From Saturnia japonica (Eukaryota > Arthropoda > Insecta > Lepidoptera > Saturniidae), in contig CM065307.1 in NCBI GenBank assembly GCA_033032175.1, positions 7,130,001-7,194,000 on the forward strand: a DNA stretch of 64,000 nt, given 5' to 3'. The position numbers and the translations under genes are program-made. Numbering within the stretch: the first letter of the stretch is position 1; each line of letters starts with the position of its first letter. Of this stretch, positions 52,101 to 60,500 are shown piece by piece. The notes below the pieces were generated by a model that worked only from the letters and a program-made list of their open reading frames with translations, was not told the origin of the DNA and made no database searches.

Positions 52101-54933
52101 ATGATAATTAAGGGAGATTTATTTTTTATGGGTTATAGGTATGCGCTTTGCCTAGATGTTACCTGATGGTAATAAATAAAGATGAGGCCGATAATAGATC
52201 ATGTTTATCTATTGTATAACTCTTTGCACCTTTGAGAAATTGTATTTAAAGATTATCCTTTGTCTACATGCTTAGTTATAATTAAAAATGTTAATAACAA
52301 TTACAGATGTCCGAATGGGATAGATTCGCAGCAGAAGAGTACGAACTATTAGTCGCCGAGGAAGGCGGTAGTGACGCACAGGACCAAATGTAAGTCAATG
52401 TACTCACTCACTGCTTCGTGTTTATTGTATTTGAAAACGTAATAATATTATTATTTCTTACCACGAACAGGCAATTATATAAGATTATGAAAGATTCAGA
52501 AAGAAGAAAGTGTGTTAATCGGTTCTATGAGTTATGCAAGATTAATGGGCTTAATGGATACAGATTATACAAATAAATATATTTATATATATATTTTGGT
52601 AATGTAGAAAATTATAGATATATTGAGATGAACCTGATACACCAGCATTAAATACATGAAGCATTAAATACATGAAGCATTTGAATGCATTTTGCGACAC
52701 GATTCTATCACTGAAGTCTTGCTTAGGACTTGCCCGCACACACTACCCTACTCTACCTTTCTGTTAAGATCATAAACCTGCTATTTAGGAAATACAATAC
52801 TTATCGATATGTTCTGAATGCAATCGTGTTTATTTCAGAAACTTGTTTGTCGCATTCACAATTACGGTTTTCATTTTGTAATTATATTATTCTTTTGTAA
52901 AATTTAGAGCAGTTTTGTAGAATATCGAACAATATTGCAGATTTCAAATGTCGCTTTTTTTTCCTTTCAATGTTTTTAAATTGTACTGATTATTTGTTTG
53001 CCAGCTCTAAAAATGTAAATGTCAGAAAATAGTAATACAAAATGTTAAAACGTAATTAAAACGTGAAAAGCAAGTTTACATTGGAAATAGTTAATAACAT
53101 TATAAACGAAAACATTAGAATAGAAACACATTGTATCTATTTAAAAATCATAGTTTTTTTTTTCTGTAGCTCCTTTAGTAAATTCCTAAATTCATATTCA
53201 TCTAATTTCTTTCTTGTACCTATATATATTACTTTGTATCATAACTTATTTATTTATTTTCTATTTCTTTTATTTTTCATTTTTGTTCATTATATACAAT
53301 AATTTCTTTCATCAGGGAGGAAGACAGAACTGGCTATGCTAGGGTAAGAATGTTTGTGTTTCTGAATTGCAGTGTATGTTGTTGTCTTTTGTTGCACCGA
53401 TCATGTTCAAGGACCAGATCTCCTGAGCTCCAGCGTTGCTTGAGACTTGAGCTTCCAATATATTACGCTCAGGACTTGCATTTTGCTCTTTCGCTTACAT
53501 GTGTATGAAACATTTGCACAGAAATGTCATTAAAAAATAAATATCAGAACTACCTACATAATTATTATATGCGTCCCTGTAACGGTCTCTCATTATGAAA
53601 CGTTTTGCTGTTGATTTATGCTTAAAAACATTTACCGTCTGTCTTACTGATGAACCTTATATATTATGTAAACATGCATTTATAATATTTTAATGAGTAA
53701 TTATTTGGAACTATTGCTGTATTTATTCCAATTCATTTTATTACCCCAGATTTTCAATATTGTTGAAGATTTAAAGCTTAGATTAATGAGTGAGTTTTGC
53801 TGCGTGTCAACATGACTAAATCGTTAGAATAAGACTGACTCGAGTACGCTAATTTCGGCGTAGTTTTGGTGGTTGTAATTCGCTAGTACTCCAATGTTAT
53901 CTCAAGTAACTATTATTGGGTATATTAAAATGCAGTTAAAAATAATACTTATCATGTAGACCAAATAATTATTTCATTTTACTTGTATAGCGAGTTAATA
54001 TATTATTTATATATGTATTTATACATATATCATACTCAATACACCCACATTAAAAGCTTTTGTTTATTAATAATACTCATTCGCATAAAGCATGTAGCAA
54101 CACTAACAAAAATGAACTTTTCTTGCATTCAGTACATACACTTTTAATATACAATATTTAATTTAAGACATTTAAAATTTATGTCTTTTTCCAGCTCATA
54201 CGATGAAACCGACGAGGACTGTTTATCACCTAATATAGATGAGATCACGAATACTGATATTATTGAAGACTCCAGCGTCGAGGAGTCAACCCTTAGCGAT
54301 GGTGTGTCTGGCCTCGCAGCCGCCCGCTTGCGTGATCCACCGGTCAGCGTCGCTGCCACTTCTCGAGTACATGCACCTAACAGTGCCACCACAGGCTATG
54401 TGAACCTCAGCTCCATATACTCCATCGGCAGCGATCGATGGTCAGCACCACCAGCCAAAAACGGCCTAACGGATAAAAAACTCCCAGCGGAAAAACCTGT
54501 CCCGCCAGAGAAACCGGTCAACTTGATGATGGTGAACGGGAAAATGGACAGCCGGTACGCGGGCTTCGGTAACAATAGTTTCCTGTATTCGCAATTACTC
54601 GGCACGAGCGGAGCGCGATCGAAAGACCCTCCCTCTTACACTGCAGCAACAACCGGTATGTTGGAGAAGGAGAGCAAAGTTGCAACGTCACCGGTGAAAA
54701 CGAAATCTCCGGTCACGAGCCCAGTGAACGGTGTGAACAAGATCTCGGACAATTACGAAAAAGCGGTCGCGGAGAGGCTGAGCCCTCAACGAGAAATATC
54801 AAGGCTGAACCGGAGCAGCCTGTTTAGTAAAGTGAACACGGGCGTCGTTTCTAGTAAAATTAAGAAAAACAGTCCACGTAAAGACGAAGATGACGACGAC
54901 TACGCCCGCGACAGCGACGAATGCTCGATATAA
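24911..54933 (+). CDS. PPP2R3: PP2A regulatory subunit B'' (PR72/PR130 family), 3' part of the gene, 10 exons
   Basis: Joined exons: 24911-25120, 46178-46314, 47333-47510, 48349-48491, 49283-49383, 50089-50257, 50338-50464, 51799-51963, 52307-52389, 54195-54933. They total 2052 nt (683 codons plus TAA) with every phase matching and GT/AG at every visible border. The family is a calcium-responsive regulatory subunit that binds the PP2A A scaffold and C catalytic subunits and directs substrate choice. Seen in the translation: [11 protein letters not shown] (about residues 36-46), [36 protein letters not shown], a degenerate EF-hand loop [12 protein letters not shown] (238-249), a canonical loop [12 protein letters not shown] (316-327), then [10 protein letters not shown] and [11 protein letters not shown]. 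Residues 439-683 are a low-complexity S/P/E/D/K tail with no recognised domain, absent from the vertebrate protein as I know it. The visible 5' exon is internal: an in-frame stop lies at 24890 and there is no ATG before the acceptor. Family assignment is very secure; the exact paralogue name is inferred. Confidence 0.96.
25495..25570 (-). repeat. Interspersed repeat (CTACAGCTTGC...CTTGACGTT), minus copy
   Basis: AACGTCAAGTAGGTGATCTG and GCAAGCTGTAGGTAAGTACG are the reverse of the copies at 11.9 and 41.1 kb. Confidence 0.55.
33925..33963 (+). repeat. PolyA-ended repeat, family G, core only
   Basis: AAGTTCGGTGAAGCTGTAAA and AGCCGCAGCGGCTTCAT, then unrelated sequence; a 3'-truncated copy. Confidence 0.55.
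35286..35385 (+). repeat. Interspersed repeat (TTTATTATCCACTTCAC), copy 2
   Basis: TATTTATTATCCACTTCACT, GCACAATAATATCACGTAAA and ACCGCCAAAATTACATAACA match copy 1 in order. Confidence 0.6.
35930..36165 (+). repeat. PolyA-ended repeat, family G, longest copy
   Basis: CTGCGCTCGCCCCCAAGTCC and GGTGAAGCTGCCAAAGCTGC ... CTAACAGTGTAGTCAGATCT then ten or more A. The GC-rich stretch before it (CCCAGGGCGCGCTCTGGGCG) probably belongs to the same element. Confidence 0.6.
36420..36790 (+). repeat. Interspersed repeat, family C (uninterrupted copy)
   Basis: GCAAGTACAAATTGTTTTAA, CATTATCTCCTACATTATGT, AAAAATAATGCTCATGGATC and GCTTATGTATAAAAGATAGG are all found in reverse at 23035-23960. The start TAGCTGTGCCCCACGGTTTC resembles common lepidopteran repeat ends. 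Confidence 0.65.
38369..38646 (+). repeat. Tandem duplication, 2 copies of 139 bp
   Basis: AATAAAAAGCAACAATAGAAG at 38369 recurs at 38508. Both copies share TATTTTCAGTTAAGTGTTTT, TTGTTGCAGTCGGGTTTTTT and CCTTGTTTAAAATGTTTGTA with few differences. Non-coding, inside the large PPP2R3 intron. Confidence 0.85.
40114..40148. repeat. Perfect 35-bp palindrome
   Basis: Two perfect 17-bp arms (ACACATATTGATCTCGT and its complement) around a single A. It lies at the 3' edge of a repeat (GATCCCTAACACTTCGC) in the large intron. Confidence 0.9.
41095..41190 (+). repeat. Interspersed repeat (CTACAGCTTGC...CTTGACGTT), second copy
   Basis: CCGTACTTGCCTACAGCTTG, TTGCTTGACGTTCCATGGTC and CTGCTTCGCTCCTTAGAG parallel 11866-11962. 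Confidence 0.6.
41600..41800 (+). repeat. Interspersed repeat, family P
   Basis: AGATAAGTCGTATCGTGTTT, CAAAGCACATGACTGATTTA and GACCATGTCAAGCAGGTTTC; about 445 bp upstream of a second copy in the same orientation. Confidence 0.6.
42035..42215 (+). repeat. Interspersed repeat, family P
   Basis: TTAGTCGTACCGTGTTTTAG, GAAGCACATTACTGATTTGC and GGATCATGTCAAGCCGGTTT; repeats the 41600 copy, so the pair may be a local duplication. Confidence 0.6.
42847..43072 (-). repeat. SINE-like repeat, family T
   Basis: TTCGCCAGGTATGTTTTT, GACTTTGGTCGATCTGGG and ATCGAACATAGGACCTCGAC parallel the copy at the left end of the window. The short open frames on both strands here are by-products of the repeat. Confidence 0.6.
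43380..43520 (+). promoter_or_regulatory. Candidate TATA-type promoter in the large intron
   Basis: TATAAATA at 43395-43402 is followed, about 30 bp on, by a GC-rich stretch (CGCCTGACCCACTTGCCGAC) unlike its surroundings and not seen elsewhere in the window. It would drive a PPP2R3 form lacking the exon at 24911. Weak evidence. Confidence 0.2.
44831..45178 (+). repeat. Minisatellite, four copies of an 87-bp unit
   Basis: The anchor ACAAGTAAATTTAAT occurs at 44831, 44918, 45005 and 45092, exactly 87 bp apart. Each unit contains GGGACTGAGTTGGATCCCAA (first unit GGATGCC), AGCGAAGGATTTTAGAGTAT and CCTGAGTGTAGCGAGAACAG. The last unit is diverged. A TAG in every unit rules out coding. GGGACTGAGTTGGATCCC has limited dyad symmetry. 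Confidence 0.9.
45747..46150. mobile_element. hAT-like non-autonomous element next to a PPP2R3 acceptor
   Basis: Ends are CAGTGGTTCCTAACATTTT and CCCAGGTTAGGAACCCAGG, imperfect inverted repeats of the CAGTGGTTCTCAACC type known from hAT elements. Flanks GCTTAAAA and ACTTATAA agree at six of eight positions, consistent with an old 8-bp target duplication. The interior is AT-rich with CCCC/GGGG blocks and no ORF. The right end is 27 bp from exon 46178. Confidence 0.6.
46178..46314 (+). CDS. PPP2R3: PPP2R3 exon, start of the B'' core (CPLYWK)
   Basis: Acceptor ttgcttacag, donor GAGA|gtaagt. 45 codons plus two bases (phase 2), encoding [20 protein letters not shown] and onward to HKFIDFWR. The CPLYWK block is diagnostic of the family. 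The preceding intron is 21 kb and a hAT-like element ends only 27 bp before this exon. Confidence 0.95.
47333..47510 (+). CDS. PPP2R3: PPP2R3 exon, B'' core ([18 protein letters not shown])
   Basis: Acceptor tactttttcag, donor ACT|gtaagt. One base completes an Asp codon, then 59 codons in frame ([16 protein letters not shown] ... EFHSRYVHT). [19 protein letters not shown] is almost identical to the vertebrate PR72 core. The internal ATG at 47334 is ordinary coding sequence, not a start. Confidence 0.96.
48349..48491 (+). CDS. PPP2R3: PPP2R3 exon, helical core ([17 protein letters not shown])
   Basis: Acceptor ataattttcag, donor TTTAG|gtaata; 47 codons plus two bases. Encodes [20 protein letters not shown] ... 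[13 protein letters not shown], the segment before the first EF-hand. The Ser codon at the 3' junction is split AG|T with the next exon. Confidence 0.96.
48700..48905. repeat. Repeat with GGGATCTCTACC / ATCGCGACCACCATAC blocks
   Basis: GGATCGCGACCACCATACAT and TGGGAGGGATCTCTACCC recur in varied order at 37470-37580, 37780-37850, 40000-40100 and 45405-45490. These are fragments of one repeat family; its class is unknown. Confidence 0.5.
48920..49180 (+). repeat. tRNA-derived SINE, family S (full-length-like copy)
   Basis: Contains an A-box-like ATGGCTCAGCTGCTAGCG and a B-box GTTCGAATCCC, then a tRNA-unrelated body ending in ACTTGAGAGCCA. Sits in a PPP2R3 intron 103 bp before exon 49283. Related copies: 3672-3790(+), 6920-7145(-), 49425-49560(+), 51135-51365(-). 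Confidence 0.7.
49283..49383 (+). CDS. PPP2R3: PPP2R3 exon, first EF-hand loop
   Basis: Acceptor of ten T's then cag, donor CATG|gtgagt. Encodes [15 protein letters not shown] followed by the loop [12 protein letters not shown] and LARHNDH. Loop positions 1, 3, 5, 9 and 12 are Asp but position 6 is Leu rather than Gly. This variant is known in the family and still coordinates calcium. At 101 nt it is the shortest secure internal exon after the 83-nt exon at 52307. Confidence 0.96.
49425..49560 (+). repeat. tRNA-derived SINE, family S (head only)
   Basis: ATGGCTCAGTGGTAG and GTTCGAATCCC match the copy at 48920; the sequence leaves the family after about 130 bp. Located in the intron 3' of exon 49283-49383. 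Confidence 0.65.
49837..50024. repeat. Large inverted repeat (two SINE-like sequences head to head)
   Basis: Left arm 49837-49919 and right arm 49946-50024 are near reverse complements (TTATGACCAGACTTGTACGC against GCGTAGAAATCTGGTCATAA; GTACGAGTGGTC against GACCACTCGTAC; CGCTGATTTGGGATTTT against AAAATCCCGAATCAGCG), with a T-rich spacer of 26 bp. ACTCGAACC and GGTCAATGG in the arms suggest a tRNA T-arm. A single copy of the arm and its upstream body lies at 2640-2830. The structure ends 64 bp before exon 50089. Confidence 0.85.
50089..50257 (+). CDS. PPP2R3: PPP2R3 exon between the two EF-hands
   Basis: Acceptor with a long T tract (tttttttttttcag), donor TTTAG|gtaata; 169 nt with two split codons. 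Encodes [17 protein letters not shown] ... [20 protein letters not shown] and IEYWF, all core B'' residues. A large inverted repeat of two SINE-like sequences ends 64 bp upstream (49837-50024). Skipping this exon would shift the frame. Confidence 0.96.
50338..50464 (+). CDS. PPP2R3: PPP2R3 exon, second (canonical) EF-hand
   Basis: Acceptor aaattccag, donor TGTCAG|gtacta. One base completes an Arg codon, then 42 codons. [20 protein letters not shown] carries a textbook 12-residue calcium loop with Asp at 1, 3 and 5, Gly at 6, Ile at 8 and Glu at 12. It ends PFNDCLCQ. The previous intron is only 80 bp. Confidence 0.97.
50711..51030 (+). repeat. Tandem duplication, 2 near-identical copies of 168 bp
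   Basis: CTATCCATTACTTTTTGTGT at 50711 recurs at 50879, and the copies agree to CATACTGTATATGTGA with essentially no differences. The unit includes AAGTGCGAGTCGGAATCTTG, a sequence common at the ends of insect repeats. Because 168 is divisible by three, a 135-codon frame runs through both, but it is a by-product inside an intron of PPP2R3. Confidence 0.9.
51135..51365 (-). repeat. tRNA-derived SINE, family S, minus strand
   Basis: The reverse complement reads GATGGCTCAGCGGACGTGAG, GAGCTCGAATCCTACAATG and ends ACTTGAGAGCCAGTTC, as in the other family S copies. It directly follows the 168-bp tandem duplication in the same intron. Confidence 0.65.
51799..51963 (+). CDS. PPP2R3: PPP2R3 exon, [10 protein letters not shown] block
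   Basis: Acceptor ttaatcacag, donor GAG|gtaaca; exactly 55 codons, phase 0 both ends. [20 protein letters not shown] through [20 protein letters not shown] matches the family block after the second EF-hand. Because it is a multiple of three, skipping would keep the frame. The intron before it (50465-51798) holds a 168-bp tandem duplication and a minus-strand SINE. Confidence 0.96.
52307..52389 (+). CDS. PPP2R3: PPP2R3 exon, end of the conserved core
   Basis: Acceptor aacaattacag, donor CAAAT|gtaagt; 27 codons plus two bases. Encodes [20 protein letters not shown], matching the DWEKYAAEEYDILVAEE-type end of the vertebrate core. The two leftover bases AT allow two joins: with C of 54195 (Ile, long tail) or with G of 53316 (Met, short tail). 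Confidence 0.95.
53316..53343 (+). CDS. PPP2R3: Candidate alternative 28-nt micro-exon of PPP2R3
   Basis: The T-rich stretch ttctttcatcag is followed by 28 nt and a good donor AGG|gtaaga. Joined to the AT of the previous exon it reads [10 protein letters not shown] in frame. Splicing on to 54195 then gives LIR and a TGA within four codons, so this isoform would lose the 245-residue tail. If the donor is not used, the frame stays open for about another 50 codons. Splice signals are seen in the sequence; actual use is inference. Confidence 0.45.
54195..54933 (+). CDS. PPP2R3: PPP2R3 terminal coding exon: long disordered tail
   Basis: Acceptor tctttttccag; 245 codons and TAA. Encodes [20 protein letters not shown], an acidic Ser-rich stretch, then PPEKPV-type proline repeats, several S/T-P sites ([14 protein letters not shown]), a basic patch KIKKNSPRK and an acidic end [16 protein letters not shown]. 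No fold or domain is recognised. Base composition is clearly more GC-rich than the flanks and synonymous codon use looks constrained, so it is real coding sequence. The first codon is completed by the AT of exon 52307-52389. The ATG at 54181 lies in the intron and is not the start. Confidence 0.9.
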
Positions 54934-55330
54934 ACGCAACTGCGTTAAAAGTGTTTTCCACCCAGTTTCGTTTTCGCTACAGTGAACCGAACAACCAAAG
55001 ATCACATTTAAAAGTTAAAATAAAACTGATTATTAATGAAATAGAATAGAATTAGATTCTTTGTATATTGACAGTGTTGTTATAACGTTGATACAAACAG
55101 AGGAATATTTTTTCAAACGTATCTTAGTGGTTTGATGCGTGCCTTGTGACAGACAGTGTAGTGAGTGGTATTATTAGGTCCTCTTACTGTAGTAGTTAAT
55201 ACTAGTTATTAATATATCGTATGAATTGAAAGTTTTTGTTGACGTAGAATATATGTAGTTTGCGTATTTTAAAAACGTAGCGTTTTTGTACGTGTGCATT
55301 TTAAAAACGGTAGCGTTTTTGTATATATTA
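54934..55330 (+). other. PPP2R3: Proximal 3' UTR of PPP2R3, with early polyA signal and two hairpins
   Basis: AATAAA at 55019-55024, 86 nt after the stop codon, could serve a short 3' UTR. Farther on, two small hairpins with A5CG...CGT5 arms occur in tandem (55271-55287 and 55303-55320), each preceded by a similar TATTTTA/CATTTTA context. The true cleavage site cannot be decided from sequence; another AATAAA lies at 56499. Confidence 0.5.
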
Positions 55331-55510
55331 TTATTTACGTCTCAAAATAACCATAACATATCGATTGTTCGTTTAGCTTGCATGAAACTTGGTGTAACGT
55401 TAATCAAGGATGTAACCAGTATTTGTTCAGGAAGGGAGGAAAGCAAGGCAAATATCTCGTTACAGTATTGTTTTCGCTAGAAATATTTGCAACTCCATAA
55501 ACACCCATTA

Positions 55511-55624
55511 AACACACGATCTATATTTGACATCACCATCATCATATTTCATACATAATCTGTAAAATTTATGTAAATATGATGCATATGATGTGAATAT
55601 GATGTCAAACTAAGATCACGTGTT
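55511..55624. repeat. Short inverted-repeat element downstream of PPP2R3
   Basis: Arms 55511-55535 and 55600-55624 (starting AACACACGATCTATATTTGA, ending GTCAAACTAAGATCACGTGTT) pair over most of 25 bp, with a 64-bp loop rich in ATGATG/CATCAT. It may lie in the 3' UTR if a distal polyA site is used. MITE or fold-back; family unknown. Confidence 0.55.
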
Positions 55625-57326
55625 CAGAGAACAGTGTCTTCAAGTTGCTTATTAAAAATTAGCAACACTTAGGTATGTTATTCCACTCACAATGTTACAC
55701 ACACATAAGTTTATTAATGGGTTTAATAGATCTGAAACTCGAAAGAGAAAAAGCATAGTATACATTTGTGTTAGAACGAGAGAAGGTACGAGACCATTTT
55801 CGTATATGCTATCGGCCCACGGAAATTGTTATCAAAACAAATTCTTATTTAACCTACCGCCGATCTATACTTACCATAACTAAATCTATGAATTTACTTG
55901 TCTATGATTACACATAATGCTGGAGCATTTGCGGTGCGTGCGAGTCAATTCAGCCAGCGATCAGCTACTAGTGTCATTAAACGTCGATTGTTTCTTACTG
56001 TGTTTAACATCTAGGCGACCGAGTGATTTGTAACAGTTGTCATCACACAGAGTGCGTAACTTATTTGAAAATTTGTACAGTCAATAATTTAAGCCCGACT
56101 GTCGATTGCTTGATAGTGCAAATCACTAACGATTAATCGATAGTTAATCAATGATTTATGGACCTTGGCTTTGCTGGAGAGGCGGCGCTCCCCTTGTACG
56201 TAACTGGTTACGCCCTTGACCTTAATTGTAACAAAATCACTCATAATTTATAATATATATACACTTTAACATTTTTCACATGTCCGAAAATAATGTTGTC
56301 AACTCATATCATCGCTCCATCCATTTACATATGTATGTATGAAGTATATTATGATATAGTATTAAATTAACGCCATTAAAATACAGTCGTCCGAACAGCT
56401 TTATTTATTTTACATTATTAAAGCAAAAATCATTCTATAAAAACACGCACATATTAATTTAGATTGATAAGTGGAAATATTTTTGATAAGGAATGTATAA
56501 TAAACCCAAGCGTTATAATCTATGAATTTTCCATAGATTAATTATTGGATTCCGCTTCGCTTCAACTAGATATCGTCAGCGTACTATAAAAATGCCGAAT
56601 TCGCGAACTAGAAGCAATATCATACCAACAATACTATTAGGTTAACTAGCCTCATTTGAAATAGTCACTACACACCTTATTAAGTTGACGTATACAGAAG
56701 CAATTGATTGTAGGTTAGAGCAATATCTAGTTGAAGCACCAGCGGAAACCAATCATTAATCTATGAATATACAATACATTTTCTCATAAGAAGTGAAGTC
56801 TGACAAGGAACAAGAAAGTCAGCCCTTTATTAACTCTGTTATATTAATTATTACCCTTTTTGAAATATATTGCTGCAAGCTGCAAATAAGTGCTTACATA
56901 TTACAGAGTAAAAATAGCTCAATTATTATTATTCTAACCAGCAAAGTGTGGTTTCTAATTTACAGTATAATTTTGCATTTTTGAAGTGAAAACATCTTTT
57001 GCACCGTTGCGATTCGAAACTTGACGAAACGAAAAGACGACACTAAAAAGAGAGAAATATGTATGTATACAGTTTAGCCTGCGAGAGAATGAAATGGAGT
57101 ACATTATACAGTGTTTCCTATTTATTATCTCGGTCTCCTATTTATGTGTGTGTGTGCACCTGCGTATTACGAAGCCTTGGGAAAAAGCATCATAATAATA
57201 AGCACGCGGAAATTACTGCAGAGCCCTACGACTCCGCTTCTGTCCCCAATAAATCCTGTTCCCCTTATGATAAAACATTGATATCAGCCGAGAATATAAA
57301 TATTAAAAATAATATATTTTACCAAT

Positions 57327-57513
57327 CAGGACCGGATTTAAAGGTTGATGAAAGGTTGGGGCAGCGAAGACTTTGAGGCCCCAAATTATTATTTTTTAAT
57401 GAATTCTGAATATATTTTTGGATTTTTAAGAGTATTTCATAAATGTGAACCTATTTTATTTTGTGGCCCTAGGGGATGAAGCAGCCTGTTGCTCTCCTCT
57501 AAATCTGATCCTG
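57327..57513. mobile_element. Short terminal-inverted-repeat element (hAT-type MITE)
   Basis: Left end CAGGACCGGATTTAAAG and right end CTCTAAATCTGATCCTG are inverted repeats matching at 14 of 17 positions. The interior has TTGAGGCCCCAAAT and TGTGGCCCTAGGGG, seen in many hAT-type MITEs. No target duplication is visible. Downstream of PPP2R3. Confidence 0.5.
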
Positions 57514-60500
57514 TCAGTATTAACGATCTAGTTAAGACGATATAAAAAAAAACTAACGAAAAATAATGTTCTCATGAAAGATAAATCATTTATATTTTCG
57601 AATTCAGTAAAGAATTTTAAATTGGATATCCCGGTATACTGGGATGTTTAATCTTTCAATGCAATTAACATTTACCTCATTTTGATGGAATCTCTTTTTC
57701 TTGACTGTTTCAATATAAACAGTATTATAATAAGTGTATGAAAATAAAACGTATAGGAATCAATAAACTACTATGTTTCTTAAATGAGAAGATAATCGTG
57801 CGCCACCTTTCTACTTAACGTTTCAACTAGTTTTACCGCCATTACTACATGTCAAAATTGTACTGCCAGTATCAAAAACTTAACATAATACATAATATAC
57901 ACTGGCCAAAAACATTGTGGTTTACTTTATTTAATTTTAATAATAATATTAAGATTTTATAAGTTTACGACCGGTTTATCAGTTCAGATCGTATATTTTT
58001 TAATGAAGTAGCACGCGAGTGTCAATGTAACATGGTGGTTTGACAATTATCTTCATATTTGAAATGCGTAGTACAGTATCGTTAGTAGGTACAGGCAGCT
58101 GTATTATAGCTTCTAGTTAATGCTAGGTAGATATAAAAATATTTAACTCTAGTCCACAGGTGCTGGTGACGAATGGCGATCCTACTGACGGTCTACAAAT
58201 GCATGTTTTAAATATAAAATCAGTTTATTGTTTATTGCTCAAAGTGAGCGGCAATAAAAAAACGGTTTTATCGAGTCAATTAATAATACGCCTAATTTAA
58301 TTTCTTTGATAACGAATGGAACTATAAGTTATTGGCATTGCTTTTACGTAATATGAAATAACATGAAAAGACAAGAGACACCTCGACATAAGTTTTTTTA
58401 CTGTAGGAATGTCTTTCAATTGCATTGTTACCTTTTAAATCCCAAACGTGTCTTATTTCCCTTTTTTAAATCTATAATCGATTGATATTCGGGAAGGCCT
58501 ATGAAGTATACTACAAAAAAAAAGTTTGATAATTCGTATAAAGCATGGAGTATAAATACTACATCTATGGTTTAAACATTGAAAGTGGCATTATGGTAAT
58601 TTCTACTTATATAAGAAAATTACAGGCTTTATGTATCATTCGCTTAAAAAAATTGCTCATTGCTCTTTCTTTACTTTTAAATGTATATAAATGTTTTTAA
58701 AATTAAAATACGTAAAATCCAAGCATACAAACAAAATCATTACTGCCATCTATTAATTAATTCAATTAATTAAATAAATAGTTATTATTCAAAATGTATA
58801 ACGCCTCAAATGTTAGACAAATTAAAGTTATAGGTACCTACCTAATTTTTAATATGTTGCAAATTACAATTTAAGATTTATGGTTAACTATTGGATTAAC
58901 AACACTTTTAAAAAACACTATTTTATTAATTTTTCATAGGAAAAATTCTAGTGCCTTTAAATTTTATCAACAATTTGTTATTATCCAGTTAAAGTTTAAA
59001 ATATCTTCAGTTCGCATTCTCAACAAAATTTAGATCCTGTGCAGTGAGATTGTACATGATTAGTCAAATTAGATTAGTCCTAAATTTTATTTGTTTCTGC
59101 TTGATACTAAGTACTAACTTTGAACTAGTCATTATTACTCTGTTCCAGTGTTTTTAATCACGTACTTCTAAACGAACATATTATTCTAAGCCTCAAAAAA
59201 AAAAACTAACGTGTACCAAGTATTAACCAAAACGATTGTTCGCATTATTATTAACAAATTTTATCAATATGTTGTGTATTGTTATCTTAGTATAATTTAT
59301 TTGAAATTTTTAGGTATGTTTATGTACCGTCACATTTGATGATTAGCTATTATAAGATTTTTGTATCAATTAAGTTAATTATTCGTAGATATGGATTAAT
59401 TCGTGTTAGTAATAAGTTACCGTTTTGTATGGCCCACATTTCGGTAGGTATGCAATGTTGTTTTGTTTTACTTTTGTATCTTTTTATAATCTATAATTTA
59501 ACTTTGTTATATAATAATACTTAATCTATGTACCTAGAAACTGACTAATTAATTAATTTCTAAGTGTACATAAATGATAACTTTTGTGTTTTAAAAACTT
59601 CCAATACCTATACATTTTATAAAATATATTAGTGCCATTTACACATTACAAAAGTCAGAATTAAGTACATAGGTTTGTTTGTATAACCTAAAAGTTATTG
59701 GTGGTTTCTCAAAGCCTATATTTTTAATCTTTTAAATACATAAATTTCATTTGAATTCTTAGTTCAACTTTGTAAATGCTTTGTATATATACTTAGCTAC
59801 ATATGTTGGAAATAGTTAGAGATCATGACAATATTAAATAAAAAACTAGCGAATTTGTATTAAGTAATTATTCTGTTATGACTGCATTTGGTAATATCTT
59901 CTACTTACTTTTTAAGTATAACAATGAATAGTTTGTAGTAAGTGTTGATACGTTCCTTAGAAACCCAAAATAATTTGAAAACACGTTTTTTATGTTAATA
60001 ATTATTAGTAAAAAAAGAATTAATTCTTTATAGATATAATAGGTAGTTGTAGTGTTTCGATAGTTTTACTAGTATGGTTTTACTGGTTATCATATTATCT
60101 ACCTATTTAGTTTGTTTTATGATATTATCAATCTAGTTATAATTTTTATTAAATGGGATTTACTAAAATTACAGGATCCGTATCAGTAACTTCGTATCGA
60201 ACCCTAAAATGTCGTGACATGCTAATTTAAAAACAATGAATATTCGAATCATAGAATTAATGTGGAAAAGTTAACTTATTAACAGCTATAATATTTTTTG
60301 TCCCCTTATACATTGTTATTCTTTTTTGTCCTTGTTGTTAAAAAAGTAGTAGCTTAATATTACATTTTTGGTAACGTTCATATATAAAAGTTTAATTACA
60401 AACAAGGGCTAACTTTCAGACAAATTAGGACAATTGAGTTAAAACAAGTGACAAAAAATAATAATAAGTAGAAATACACGTTCACTTAAAACTTACAACG

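Noticed and set aside
54144..54605. Minus-strand open frames opposite the PPP2R3 terminal exon
   Set aside because: Antisense shadows of a GC-rich coding exon; no homology.
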